Below are positions 1 through 4,908 of a stretch of DNA of 5,335 nt, one piece after another. Each line of letters begins with the position of its first letter. Position 1 is the stretch's first letter. Position numbers and translations under genes: made by a program. The stretch comes from Nitrososphaerales archaeon TH703 (GTDB lineage: Archaea > Thermoproteota > Nitrososphaeria > Nitrososphaerales > Nitrososphaeraceae), in contig JAATVL010000308.1 in NCBI GenBank assembly GCA_014523525.1, forward strand, positions 1-5,335. Reading direction: 5' to 3'. The notes under the pieces are model-generated. The model searched no databases. It was not told the origin of the DNA and saw nothing but the letters and a program-made list of their open reading frames with translations.

Positions 1-222
1 GAAAGAATAAACGTGGTATCTGATTTTGATTCATCTGATGACTTTACAGCCTTTACAATTGACCACGGTGGTCCCGCTCTTCAAAAAGCCCTGGCAGGAG
101 AGACAAACGAAAGAAGGCAACAAATAGTTAAGGCAATTAGTAAAGGTTCAGAAAAGTATGCTGACAGTACTGGAAAAGTTAGGTTCGAGAATGAAGCTAT
201 ACTAATTGTTGGTAGAAAATAG
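1..222 (+). CDS. Class I SAM-dependent methyltransferase, C-terminal end (partial)
   Basis: The frame is open from the first base, with no stop before the TAG at 220-222, so the gene begins outside the window and the GTG at 13 need not be a real start. The visible 73 residues run from a Ser/Asp-rich strand region (SDDFTAFT) through GGPALQKALAG and ETNERRQQIVKAI to a final strand, RFENEAILIVGRK. From memory, this arrangement matches the last helix and closing beta-strands of a family of archaeal class I methyltransferases, in which the helix ends with a Lys-Tyr-Ala-Asp type segment and the protein finishes in a short basic tail. The SAM-binding motifs would lie upstream and cannot be seen, so substrate and reaction are unknown. 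The gene converges with the minus-strand genes to its right, and its last bases overlap a minus-strand remnant. Confidence 0.7.
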   Translation, partial: ERINVVSDFDSSDDFTAFTIDHGGPALQKALAGETNERRQQIVKAISKGSEKYADSTGKVRFENEAILIVGRK

Positions 223-330
223 AAAGGGACCATCTGCTAATTTTTGCTTATGTAGATAATCAATTGCGTTAGAAATGTCTGCAGGATTCAGAATGGGCAT
301 TTCATTGTCTAGTGTCTTCTGGATAACTTG
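202..330 (-). pseudogene. Possible remnant of a Rossmann-type (SDR-like) gene tail
   Basis: On the minus strand this stretch is bounded by the TGA at 331-333 and a TAG at 202-204 and reads as 42 residues. Part of it, MPILNPADISNAIDYLHKQK, looks protein-like: the pattern Pro-x-Asp-Ile-x-x-Ala-Ile is common near the C-terminus of short-chain dehydrogenases. There is no body of such an enzyme upstream, because the sequence to the right is the low-complexity tail of the 156-aa protein in the same frame, separated only by its stop codon. It overlaps the last bases of the methyltransferase gene. It may be a decayed fragment or a chance open stretch; the resemblance is a judgement from motif memory and is weak. 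Confidence 0.25.
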
Positions 331-801
331 TCAAATTTTACCCACTTTACTTCCATTGATAGATTCAGGTGGCAATTGATTCGGCATTGTAGTATTAAAA
401 CTAGTTGATTTGTTTGAGATGTTAGAATTTAGAGAACTAGAGTCGTTTGCGATGTTAGAATTTAGAGAACTAGAGTCGTTTGCGATGTTAGAATTTAGTA
501 TAGTGTCATTAGATGGAATATTCATTGTTGTGTTACCTGTCTGACTTGAGTTAGAATTTGTAGACATGTTGGATGCTCCAGTTAAATCAGTGGTTACAGA
601 AGAAATTGGTTCCCATGTACTCCTAGAAGGTAGCTCTCCTAATACACCGTAATTTGCTGGCTGTATGTCCAGACCTGATATTATAATAGTCATAATTACC
701 AGAACTGTACAAGGTAAAGCGTACCTATTCACAGCAATATATTTTAGAACTAGTCCTATAAAGGTTACCAAATAAAGTAATTTATTCATTAAAATCGGCA
801 T
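331..801 (-). CDS. Membrane-anchored Ser/Asn/Thr-rich repeat protein (hypothetical)
   Basis: I recognise no family. The 156-residue product has two hydrophobic segments, about residues 7-24 and 28-44, separated by a short basic Lys/Asn/Arg turn. These look like a membrane anchor or hairpin. A tail of about 110 residues follows, made mainly of Ser, Asn and Thr. From about residue 97 the tail is built of 11-residue units of the form N-D-S-S-S-L-N-S-N-I-A: one slightly short copy, two near-identical copies and one diverged copy. The tail carries ten N-x-S/T sequons (NMS, NSS, NTT, NDT, NDS twice, NIS, NKS, NTT, NGS), which suggests a heavily N-glycosylated extracellular stalk, since archaea glycosylate such sites at the cell surface. 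The start could be the ATG at 801 or the one at 789. No clear TATA box lies just upstream, and the secreted Cys-rich gene ends 56 bp before it on the same strand, so co-transcription is possible. The ORF is credible but unsupported by homology. Confidence 0.55.
   Translation of the reverse strand: MPILMNKLLYLVTFIGLVLKYIAVNRYALPCTVLVIMTIIISGLDIQPANYGVLGELPSRSTWEPISSVTTDLTGASNMSTNSNSSQTGNTTMNIPSNDTILNSNIANDSSSLNSNIANDSSSLNSNISNKSTSFNTTMPNQLPPESINGSKVGKI
418..498. repeat. 33-bp in-frame tandem repeat, about 2.5 copies
   Basis: Positions 418-450 and 451-483 are identical 33-bp units starting GATGTTAGAATTTAG on the plus strand. A third partial copy of 15 bp follows at 484-498 before divergence. 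The unit is 11 codons, so copy-number change keeps the reading frame of the minus-strand surface protein. Flanking units recognisable at protein level are diverged in DNA, which implies that the perfect pair is a recent duplication. Confidence 0.95.
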
Positions 802-857
802 TAAAAAAATTGGGAAGGACTTGTAGATTGTTATGAACTGCCTCCTAGCTTAATTGG

Positions 858-1058
858 TTACCCCTTCTGGCAAGTGGCACTTACACCACTCGGTATGCCT
901 TTTCTACATTCTTCTTTATTGTCGAAGCACATGCCTGCTCCGCCTACTTTCCAACACCATTCGCGGGGAGGATTTGCTTGAACTGGATTTGGAATAACAA
1001 TTGAAACCATCGCTGCTAAGAGGAGCGACGCTATTATCAGATGATTTATCTGTCCCAT
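858..1058 (-). CDS. Small secreted four-cysteine protein
   Basis: A 66-residue precursor. Residues 7-22 form a hydrophobic signal core, followed by PNPVQA, a good signal-peptidase site after Ala28. The mature part would be about 38 residues with four cysteines (Cys35, Cys44, Cys51, Cys63), enough for two disulfides, in the pattern W-C-W-x5-G-M-C-F-D-N-K-E-E-C-R-x-G...T-C. This spacing resembles bacterial DUF3551-type small exported proteins (Trp-Cys, then Cys-Phe-x3-Glu-x-Cys, then Gly...Cys), but that comparison is from memory and could be convergence. Function is unknown; roles at the cell surface, in metal binding or as a small toxin-like or adhesive peptide are all possible. A TATA-like box at 1083-1091 lies about 29 nt upstream of the ATG, consistent with a nearly leaderless transcript. 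The repeat-containing surface protein lies 56 bp downstream on the same strand. Confidence 0.7.
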   Translation of the reverse strand: MGQINHLIIASLLLAAMVSIVIPNPVQANPPREWCWKVGGAGMCFDNKEECRKGIPSGVSATCQKG

Positions 1059-1082
1059 CGTGTAGAAGATTCTTATAGTAGA

Positions 1083-1091
1083 ATATTTAAG
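1083..1091 (-). promoter_or_regulatory. TATA-like box for the four-cysteine protein gene
   Basis: The minus strand reads CTTAAATAT here, close to the archaeal TTTAAATA-type box. Its centre is about 29 nt from the ATG at 1058, placing transcription start within a few bases of the start codon. Confidence 0.6.
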
Positions 1092-1145
1092 TTTTGCAAT
1101 ATAAGATCCGATAAATGATATGTCTCCCTCTCAGTGAAGCACTTG

Positions 1146-1156
1146 CTATAATAAAT
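1146..1156 (+). promoter_or_regulatory. TATA-like box for the 41-aa small ORF
   Basis: CTATAATAAAT is centred about 28 nt before the ATG at 1179, the spacing expected of a leaderless or near-leaderless archaeal transcript. It supports the short ORF as a real gene. Confidence 0.5.
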
Positions 1157-1178
1157 CCTCATATTGCTAATTCAATCT

Positions 1179-1304
1179 ATGAGCATAGAACAAACATTAC
1201 AGAAAGAAGTCGAAAAATCTAAAATATGGGTCGAAATAGAAAATGAGTATACTACTTACAAAAGAGATCTGGCGAAAATAATTGAATTGATAAATCTGTT
1301 GTAA
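1179..1304 (+). CDS. Small charged helical protein, 41 aa (hypothetical)
   Basis: ATG at 1179 to TAA at 1302-1304. The 41 residues are rich in Glu and Lys (MSIEQTLQKEVEKSKIWVEI, then ENEYTTYKRDLAKIIELINL and a final Leu), with hydrophobic residues spaced to give an amphipathic helix or short helical hairpin. There is no signal peptide and no cysteine. I have an impression of similar small acidic/basic proteins beginning MSIE and containing a TYKRDL-like segment in soil Nitrososphaerota, but cannot verify it. A TATA-like box sits about 28 nt upstream. The ORF fills the gap between the secreted-protein promoter and the phosphatase gene, ending 13 bp from the end of the latter in convergent orientation. 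It is too short for standard gene-calling thresholds. Function is unknown; a protein-protein adaptor is possible. Confidence 0.6.
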   Translation: MSIEQTLQKEVEKSKIWVEIENEYTTYKRDLAKIIELINLL

Positions 1305-1317
1305 TATTCGAAACAGT

Positions 1318-2328
1318 TTATTTTTGTTTGGTAATGCTGAAATGATCTTTTTTATTCATATCCGTATTTTCATAGAACGTACCCAATAAGGTCAGTTCTT
1401 TTTTAGAACTTGCTATATCGACATTTAGAAATCCATGACTCTCGAACTGTTCTGCAATATAAGGAGCCTTTCCGGTGAAGTTGTGTAGTTCTGCTCCTCC
1501 TGTTCCTACTGTAAGAAATATAGTGCCATTTGGATTTTTATATAGAGTATTTTCTTTATTAACAATTTCAGGGTGGAACAATGGTAGGTATGAGGTTTCG
1601 TTATATCTTAGTGGAAACGTTCTTTGATAATTGTGGCTATGTGCTTGCAGTACTATGTCAACTCCGTACTCATCAAAAAGGCGATGATATGTGTCGGGTA
1701 ACTCACGTTGTCCCGAATGCGAAGTAACGGAAGAGTAGAAGGGTCTGAATGAGTATACTATGATCCAATCAATGCTTTTGTTATTATGAGCCTTCATTAG
1801 ATCCTCCTCGACAAAGTTATATTGTTCCGAGCCATTTTGATAGGGAATAACAGAATTTTTAGCAGTAGTCATCGCCAAAAAGTGTACATTTTGGTAATTA
1901 AATGAATAAAAGGGCTTTGTCATACTGAAATGCCGTAGATAATCGTTATATTTTATCATCTTTTTCGTCAAGTCATGGTCTCCAAGCGCTATTTTGACTG
2001 TTCCATCGGTCTCTAATAAGGTAATAGAATTTATCCAGCAGAAAGCAGATTTATCATATGAAAGATCTCCTAACGCTATAGTAAGTTCAGGACTTTTCTT
2101 GATCATGCCTTTAATTGTTCTATTAGGCTCATCCCCACATCCAAAGTCACCGGCAGTAACAAAATTAAATTTTTGAAAGTTTTTTGACTTAAAAGGGTCA
2201 TCTTCCACACCCTCGGCATAACATAGGAAATACAGACCAGAAAGTAAAAAGAAAATAAAACAGAAAGCCAGTAGGAAGAACGCAGTATACTCTTTTGCTA
2301 ATTGTCCTACGATATTATGATAACGCAT
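1318..2328 (-). CDS. Membrane-anchored purple-acid-phosphatase-like metallophosphoesterase
   Basis: A 336-residue protein. Residues 15-38 form one hydrophobic segment, an uncleaved anchor or signal peptide, placing the rest outside the cell. The calcineurin-like/PAP motifs follow in order: GDFG with Asp61; GDLSYD with Asp88 and Tyr91; GDHD at 116-119; SFRPFYSS at 193-200; AHSHNYQR with His230 and His232; and a late GTGG at 275-278. In the family these bind a two-metal centre that hydrolyses phosphate esters. Two expected ligands differ: the Asn of GNH(E/D) is Asp117, and the His that normally precedes the R/x-P-x-Y-x-S segment is Phe194 (TTC), so activity or metal content may be altered. Six N-x-S/T sequons support an extracellular location. 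The ATG at 2328 is preceded by a TATA-like box; an ATG a few bases earlier is out of frame. It is divergent from the SDR gene. The family is clear; the substrate is unknown. Confidence 0.88.
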   Translation of the reverse strand: MRYHNIVGQLAKEYTAFFLLAFCFIFFLLSGLYFLCYAEGVEDDPFKSKNFQKFNFVTAGDFGCGDEPNRTIKGMIKKSPELTIALGDLSYDKSAFCWINSITLLETDGTVKIALGDHDLTKKMIKYNDYLRHFSMTKPFYSFNYQNVHFLAMTTAKNSVIPYQNGSEQYNFVEEDLMKAHNNKSIDWIIVYSFRPFYSSVTSHSGQRELPDTYHRLFDEYGVDIVLQAHSHNYQRTFPLRYNETSYLPLFHPEIVNKENTLYKNPNGTIFLTVGTGGAELHNFTGKAPYIAEQFESHGFLNVDIASSKKELTLLGTFYENTDMNKKDHFSITKQK

Positions 2329-2360
2329 TTTTCATTAGAGAATTTAACCTCGAATGATGC

Positions 2361-2370
2361 TTTATTTAAG
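2361..2370 (-). promoter_or_regulatory. TATA-like box for the metallophosphoesterase gene
   Basis: The minus strand reads CTTAAATAAA. The centre is about 37 nt from the ATG at 2328, predicting a leader of roughly 10-12 nt. A weaker AT-rich candidate lies closer, near 2341-2347. Confidence 0.5.
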
Positions 2371-2483
2371 ATTTCTGATCTGTAATATGCTTCATAATTA
2401 AAACTTCATATAACATATAACAAAAAAATAAAAAAATAAAATGTATTTCTGTTCACTCAAATATAATGTCAGTTTCTTGATGC

Positions 2484-2494
2484 GATATATACTA
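2484..2494 (+). promoter_or_regulatory. TATA-like box for the SDR gene
   Basis: GATATATACTA is centred about 33 nt before the ATG at 2522 and only about 15 nt before the alternative TTG at 2504. The spacing favours the ATG as the start. The 193-bp divergent intergenic region to its left also holds an A-rich tract around 2419-2440. Confidence 0.5.
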
Positions 2495-2521
2495 ATATGA
2501 TTATTGATATTTTACAATATA

Positions 2522-3235
2522 ATGGATGTAACATACAATTTTTCAAATAAAGTTGTTTTGATCACAGGAGGAACGGGAGCTCTTGGAAGGACATTGGTAA
2601 AAAAATTTATAGATTCTGGTGCAAGAACTATTTCGTCTTATCTTAATGAGAAAGAAGCAGAGAAACTAAAAACGGCAAATCATAAAGTTGAACTTATCAA
2701 ATTGGATATTACAAAAGAAGAACAGATACTCAAAGTAATACCAATACTAGTTGAAAGATTCGGTACGATAGATGTACTAGTTAACTTAGTCGGAGGTTAT
2801 TTGGGAGGGAAAAACATTACGGTACTTGGAGAAAATGATTGGGACGCAATGATGGGTCTAAATCTAAAATCTGCATTTTTGATAAGTAAGCATGTGATCC
2901 CCGTTATGAAATCTGGAAAAGGTGGAAATATTGTCCATATATCGTCGAGAACTGGATTAAAATCGGATGGCTATGATTCTGCATATGCCGCATCTAAGGC
3001 GGGATTGATAAGGTTTGTAGAATCAACATCGCAGGAATTCAAAGAAAATAACATTAATGTAAACTGCATTTTACCTACAATAATCGACACTGAGGCAAAC
3101 AGACGGGCGATGCCAAATGCGGACTTTAACAAGTGGTTATTGAAAGAAGATCTGGCTAATGTCGTTTTATTCCTCTGTTCTCCGGATTCTAAGGTGATTA
3201 ATGGGGCAGCCATTCCTACATACGGATTGTCATGA
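2522..3235 (+). CDS. Short-chain dehydrogenase/reductase (SDR) family oxidoreductase
   Basis: A 237-residue protein from the ATG at 2522, the usual length for a classical SDR. An in-frame TTG at 2504 would add six residues, but promoter spacing argues against it. It has the Rossmann cofactor motif TGGTGALG at 15-22, the LDIT segment at 61-64, an NLVGG variant of NNAG at 88-92, and the catalytic residues Asn114, Ser142, Tyr155 and Lys159 in SSR...YAASK. Residues after the second strand (SSY) are not acidic, which suggests NADP(H) over NAD(H), as an inference. The C-terminal part ends GAAIPTYGLS, where the family has the conserved G-x-x-(I/L)-x-V-x-G-G segment. The enzyme is likely cytosolic and reduces or oxidises a carbonyl or alcohol. 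No pathway neighbours are present, so the substrate cannot be assigned. It stands alone between a divergent phosphatase and a convergent hydrolase. Confidence 0.9.
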   Translation: MDVTYNFSNKVVLITGGTGALGRTLVKKFIDSGARTISSYLNEKEAEKLKTANHKVELIKLDITKEEQILKVIPILVERFGTIDVLVNLVGGYLGGKNITVLGENDWDAMMGLNLKSAFLISKHVIPVMKSGKGGNIVHISSRTGLKSDGYDSAYAASKAGLIRFVESTSQEFKENNINVNCILPTIIDTEANRRAMPNADFNKWLLKEDLANVVLFLCSPDSKVINGAAIPTYGLS

Positions 3236-3459
3236 ATAACCAATTCGTACTGAGCGGTAGGGTCGAGGTCGAGTAGCTTACATCCTTGTGCAAATTGAGA
3301 TAGTTGAACTAATGATTAATCATTTAAAATTAGCCTGGCAAAATAGGATCATAAAAACTAATAGAATTTCAATCACAATCCGATCATTGATCGGGACCCT
3401 TTTTCAACCGTCTGATTTTGCAGATATTTTTTTCTAACTAAATAAAATATTACACGTAA
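3236..3459. other. Convergent intergenic region with 15-bp palindrome and T-tracts
   Basis: This 224-bp gap lies between the stop codons of the SDR (+) and the isochorismatase-family gene (-). It holds a short tandem GGTCGA-GGTCGA at 3261-3272, a 15-bp palindrome at 3380-3394 and T-rich stretches at 3400-3404 and 3425-3433. An ATG-initiated 41-codon ORF (3312-3437, +) is present but lacks promoter or family support. The most likely role is transcription termination for both flanking genes. Confidence 0.6.
3380..3404 (+). terminator. Palindrome plus T-run, candidate terminator for the SDR gene
   Basis: CCGATCA-T-TGATCGG (3380-3394) is a perfect inverted repeat with 7-bp arms. It is followed after a few bases by CCCTTTTT (3397-3404). 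In RNA a six-pair stem with a three-base loop can form ahead of the U-run. Archaeal termination depends mainly on the T-tract, so the hairpin may be incidental, and the distance from the SDR stop (about 145 bp) is long. The symmetric palindrome could equally be a protein-binding site. Confidence 0.35.
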
Positions 3460-4101
3460 TTACCTTTGATCTTTACCATTATTGCTATTGCTAGTAAACT
3501 CATCGAGATTCATAACTAATCCATAGTAATTACGAATATTGTCAAGTGTTGAATTGTAGTGATCTAGGTTATTGGATGCCGTAGCATCCGAAATTAGCAC
3601 AACATCATATCCATGATTGAATGCATCCCGTAGAGATGATTCTACGCATATCGATGTATCTATTCCCGAGAAAATTATAGAATCTATCCCTAAACTTCTT
3701 AACCAGACTTCGACTTCTGTATCTTGAAATACAGAATCTCTCCTCTTGATAACCACGTGGTCATCCAAACTGGGCTTCAGTTCATCAACTATTTCAGCAT
3801 CCCAACTTCCTCTAATGCAAATTGGTCGCTTTTTTATTCTTTCTTCTCTAGACTTTGGGAGTATTCTGTGAGACCTTGTCAACAGGTCAATTCCAGACTC
3901 TTCCCTAACTGCCTGAGAATAAAAAATTGGTATTTTGACTCTCCTGCAAAATGCAACAAGACGTTTGAGACATGGAACTACTTCGCTATATCTAGAAACA
4001 TTTAACCCCATCAAATCATACGATCCTCCCTTACTTACAAATCCGTTTTGCATATCAACGATCAGCAAGGCAGGATTAATTTCGTGATTTTTTATTTTCA
4101 C
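3460..4101 (-). CDS. Isochorismatase-family cysteine hydrolase, RutB-like
   Basis: A 213-residue, probably cytosolic amidohydrolase. The catalytic triad of the family is visible: Asp16 in LLIVDMQNGF, Lys119 in VVIKRRDSVF, and the nucleophile Cys152 in GIDTSICVESSLRDA. Several segments recall ureidoacrylate amidohydrolase RutB: a GGSYDLMGLNVS stretch near residue 25, GSWDAEIVDEL near 98, and the region around the nucleophile. RutB hydrolyses a carbamate-generating step of pyrimidine breakdown, but no other rut genes are here, so the substrate could be another ureido, biuret-like or amide compound. Length is slightly under RutB's, and the last dozen residues are Asn/Ser-rich and likely disordered. 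The start is GTG at 4101; a TATA-like box centred about 26 nt upstream indicates a leaderless message beginning at that codon. The 151-bp gap to the next minus-strand gene and its own promoter suggest independent transcription. Confidence 0.88.
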   Translation of the reverse strand: MKIKNHEINPALLIVDMQNGFVSKGGSYDLMGLNVSRYSEVVPCLKRLVAFCRRVKIPIFYSQAVREESGIDLLTRSHRILPKSREERIKKRPICIRGSWDAEIVDELKPSLDDHVVIKRRDSVFQDTEVEVWLRSLGIDSIIFSGIDTSICVESSLRDAFNHGYDVVLISDATASNNLDHYNSTLDNIRNYYGLVMNLDEFTSNSNNGKDQR

Positions 4102-4120
4102 AACTAAAAATTGTCAAAGG

Positions 4121-4136
4121 TATTATAAATTTATTC
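4121..4136 (-). promoter_or_regulatory. TATA-like box for the RutB-like hydrolase gene
   Basis: The minus strand reads GAATAAATTTATAATA. The core is centred about 26 nt upstream of the GTG at 4101, so transcription should begin at or next to the start codon. This is the main support for the GTG start. The core is nearly symmetric and could also fire rightward. Confidence 0.65.
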
Positions 4137-4252
4137 GATCATTTTTGAAATATGGATTTCGATATCAGAATTGTTTTCCAACCCCTTAATAGTCAAGTAA
4201 TTGGTTCTTGTATTTATCTAGGAAATATACACATTCATCTTAGAGTTTATTA

Positions 4253-4786
4253 CTATATACTAATCTCTAGTTTAACGGAGGATTCAGTGATTTCGAAAGA
4301 ACTGTCCAAATTTAGTGTGTTTTTTAGTGTAGATTTTAAATAGCCATGTAGAAACTGAGATCCCTTTTTTCCAAGTCGATGTCTTATTACAATTATTCGT
4401 TTTCCATTCTGATTGGTTTCATCATACGTTCCCAAAAAGCCATAACGACAAATTATTTTATCAATATACTCCAAGACTGTTTCGAAAGTTAACGTTTTTT
4501 TCCAAAAAAGAATCGTATCACGGGGTATAATTTCTCCTGCTGATACTCCGAGTCCGAATATATCCTCATCAGGATAAGAATCAAAAAGTGACTTTAGCAA
4601 CTCCCTATTTATGACTACCAAATCAATTTTAGAAAGAAAGCGAGTGAATTCCGAATAACGCTTTAGAATCATGTTAACTAGAGCATTTACTGAAACTCCC
4701 ATTCTCTCTGATTCTTCATCAAGTACTCTTGATAATTCTCTATCTACGCGAAATGACCTTGTAGTAGAAGTAGACACAACGCTCAT
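4253..4786 (-). CDS. Ribbon-helix-helix DNA-binding protein with unrecognised C-terminal domain
   Basis: A 177-residue protein. Residues 8-46 fit an Arc/MetJ-type ribbon-helix-helix: a short strand TRSFRV (9-14), helix A from Asp15 to about Met29, a GVS turn at 30-32, and helix B ending ILKRYSEF. Such domains dimerise and insert the strand pair into the DNA major groove, usually at inverted repeats. Residues 48-177 are a separate alpha/beta domain I cannot name. Its end, GKKGSQFLHGYLKSTLKNTL followed by a strand-like SSFEITESSVKLEISI, faintly resembles sensor folds of the V4R/heme-NO-binding type, but without their cysteines; this is speculative. The product is probably a ligand-responsive transcription regulator. 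It is divergent from the TFB gene across a 122-bp region carrying an inverted repeat, a plausible autoregulatory target. GAGGTG lies just before the ATG, too close for a normal Shine-Dalgarno. Upstream in-frame extension is blocked by a stop. Confidence 0.75.
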   Translation of the reverse strand: MSVVSTSTTRSFRVDRELSRVLDEESERMGVSVNALVNMILKRYSEFTRFLSKIDLVVINRELLKSLFDSYPDEDIFGLGVSAGEIIPRDTILFWKKTLTFETVLEYIDKIICRYGFLGTYDETNQNGKRIIVIRHRLGKKGSQFLHGYLKSTLKNTLNLDSSFEITESSVKLEISI

Positions 4787-4831
4787 ACACCTCTCTCAAA
4801 CATAAATGTGTTGTTCTGCAACCGTATGTGT

Positions 4832-4869
4832 TACAATGCAATACAGAATATGACTATATTGCAATTGTA
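4832..4869. promoter_or_regulatory. Near-perfect inverted repeat in the RHH/TFB divergent promoter (candidate operator)
   Basis: The left arm TACAATGCAATA (4832-4843) and right arm TATTGCAATTGTA (4857-4869) are reverse complements except for one extra base in the right arm, with a 13-bp spacer. Further TGCAA/TGCATT elements lie at 4817, 4897, 4917 and 4965, the last two inside or at the start of the TFB coding region. RHH proteins commonly bind such paired sites near their own promoter, so this is a candidate operator for the adjacent RHH regulator. It could also form a stem-loop in RNA. Confidence 0.45.
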
Positions 4870-4876
4870 TACTTAC

Positions 4877-4890
4877 TTTTTAATAATAAA
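4877..4890 (+). promoter_or_regulatory. TATA-like box for the TFB gene
   Basis: TTTTTAATAATAAA is centred about 25 nt before the ATG at 4909, the spacing of a leaderless archaeal promoter. It lies immediately right of the inverted repeat, so a protein bound there could affect TBP/TFB loading. Confidence 0.6.
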
Positions 4891-4908
4891 ATGTACTGCA
4901 ATGTGCTT

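Noticed and set aside
418..498. Direct repeats considered as a CRISPR array
   Set aside because: The units are contiguous with no spacers and are in frame with a coding sequence, so they are a coding tandem repeat.
1994..2176. 60-codon plus-strand ORF inside the phosphatase gene
   Set aside because: It lies wholly antisense to conserved PAP motifs, which explain the sequence.
2504..2521. Upstream TTG start for the SDR
   Set aside because: It would add six residues with no family support and sits only about 15 nt from the TATA-like box; the ATG at 2522 fits the promoter and family length better.
2971..3243. 90-codon minus-strand ORF over the SDR gene
   Set aside because: It is antisense to the catalytic YAASK region and C-terminus of a clear SDR; it is a shadow frame.
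3261..3272. Tandem GGTCGA-GGTCGA that recalls a tRNA T-arm
   Set aside because: No acceptor, D or anticodon arms can be folded around it; it is only a 6-bp duplication.
3312..3437. 41-codon plus-strand ORF in the convergent intergenic region
   Set aside because: It spans the palindrome and T-tracts, has no clear TATA box at the right distance, and its composition is not distinctive; it is likely chance.
3724..4005. 93-codon plus-strand ORF over the hydrolase gene
   Set aside because: It is antisense to a well-supported isochorismatase-family gene and has no family signal of its own.
4152..4343. 63-codon plus-strand ORF between the hydrolase and RHH genes
   Set aside because: Nearly half of it is antisense to the RHH protein's C-terminal coding sequence, and its product shows no family signal. 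The only support is a possible shared TATA region, so it is kept as a finding about transcription and not as a gene.
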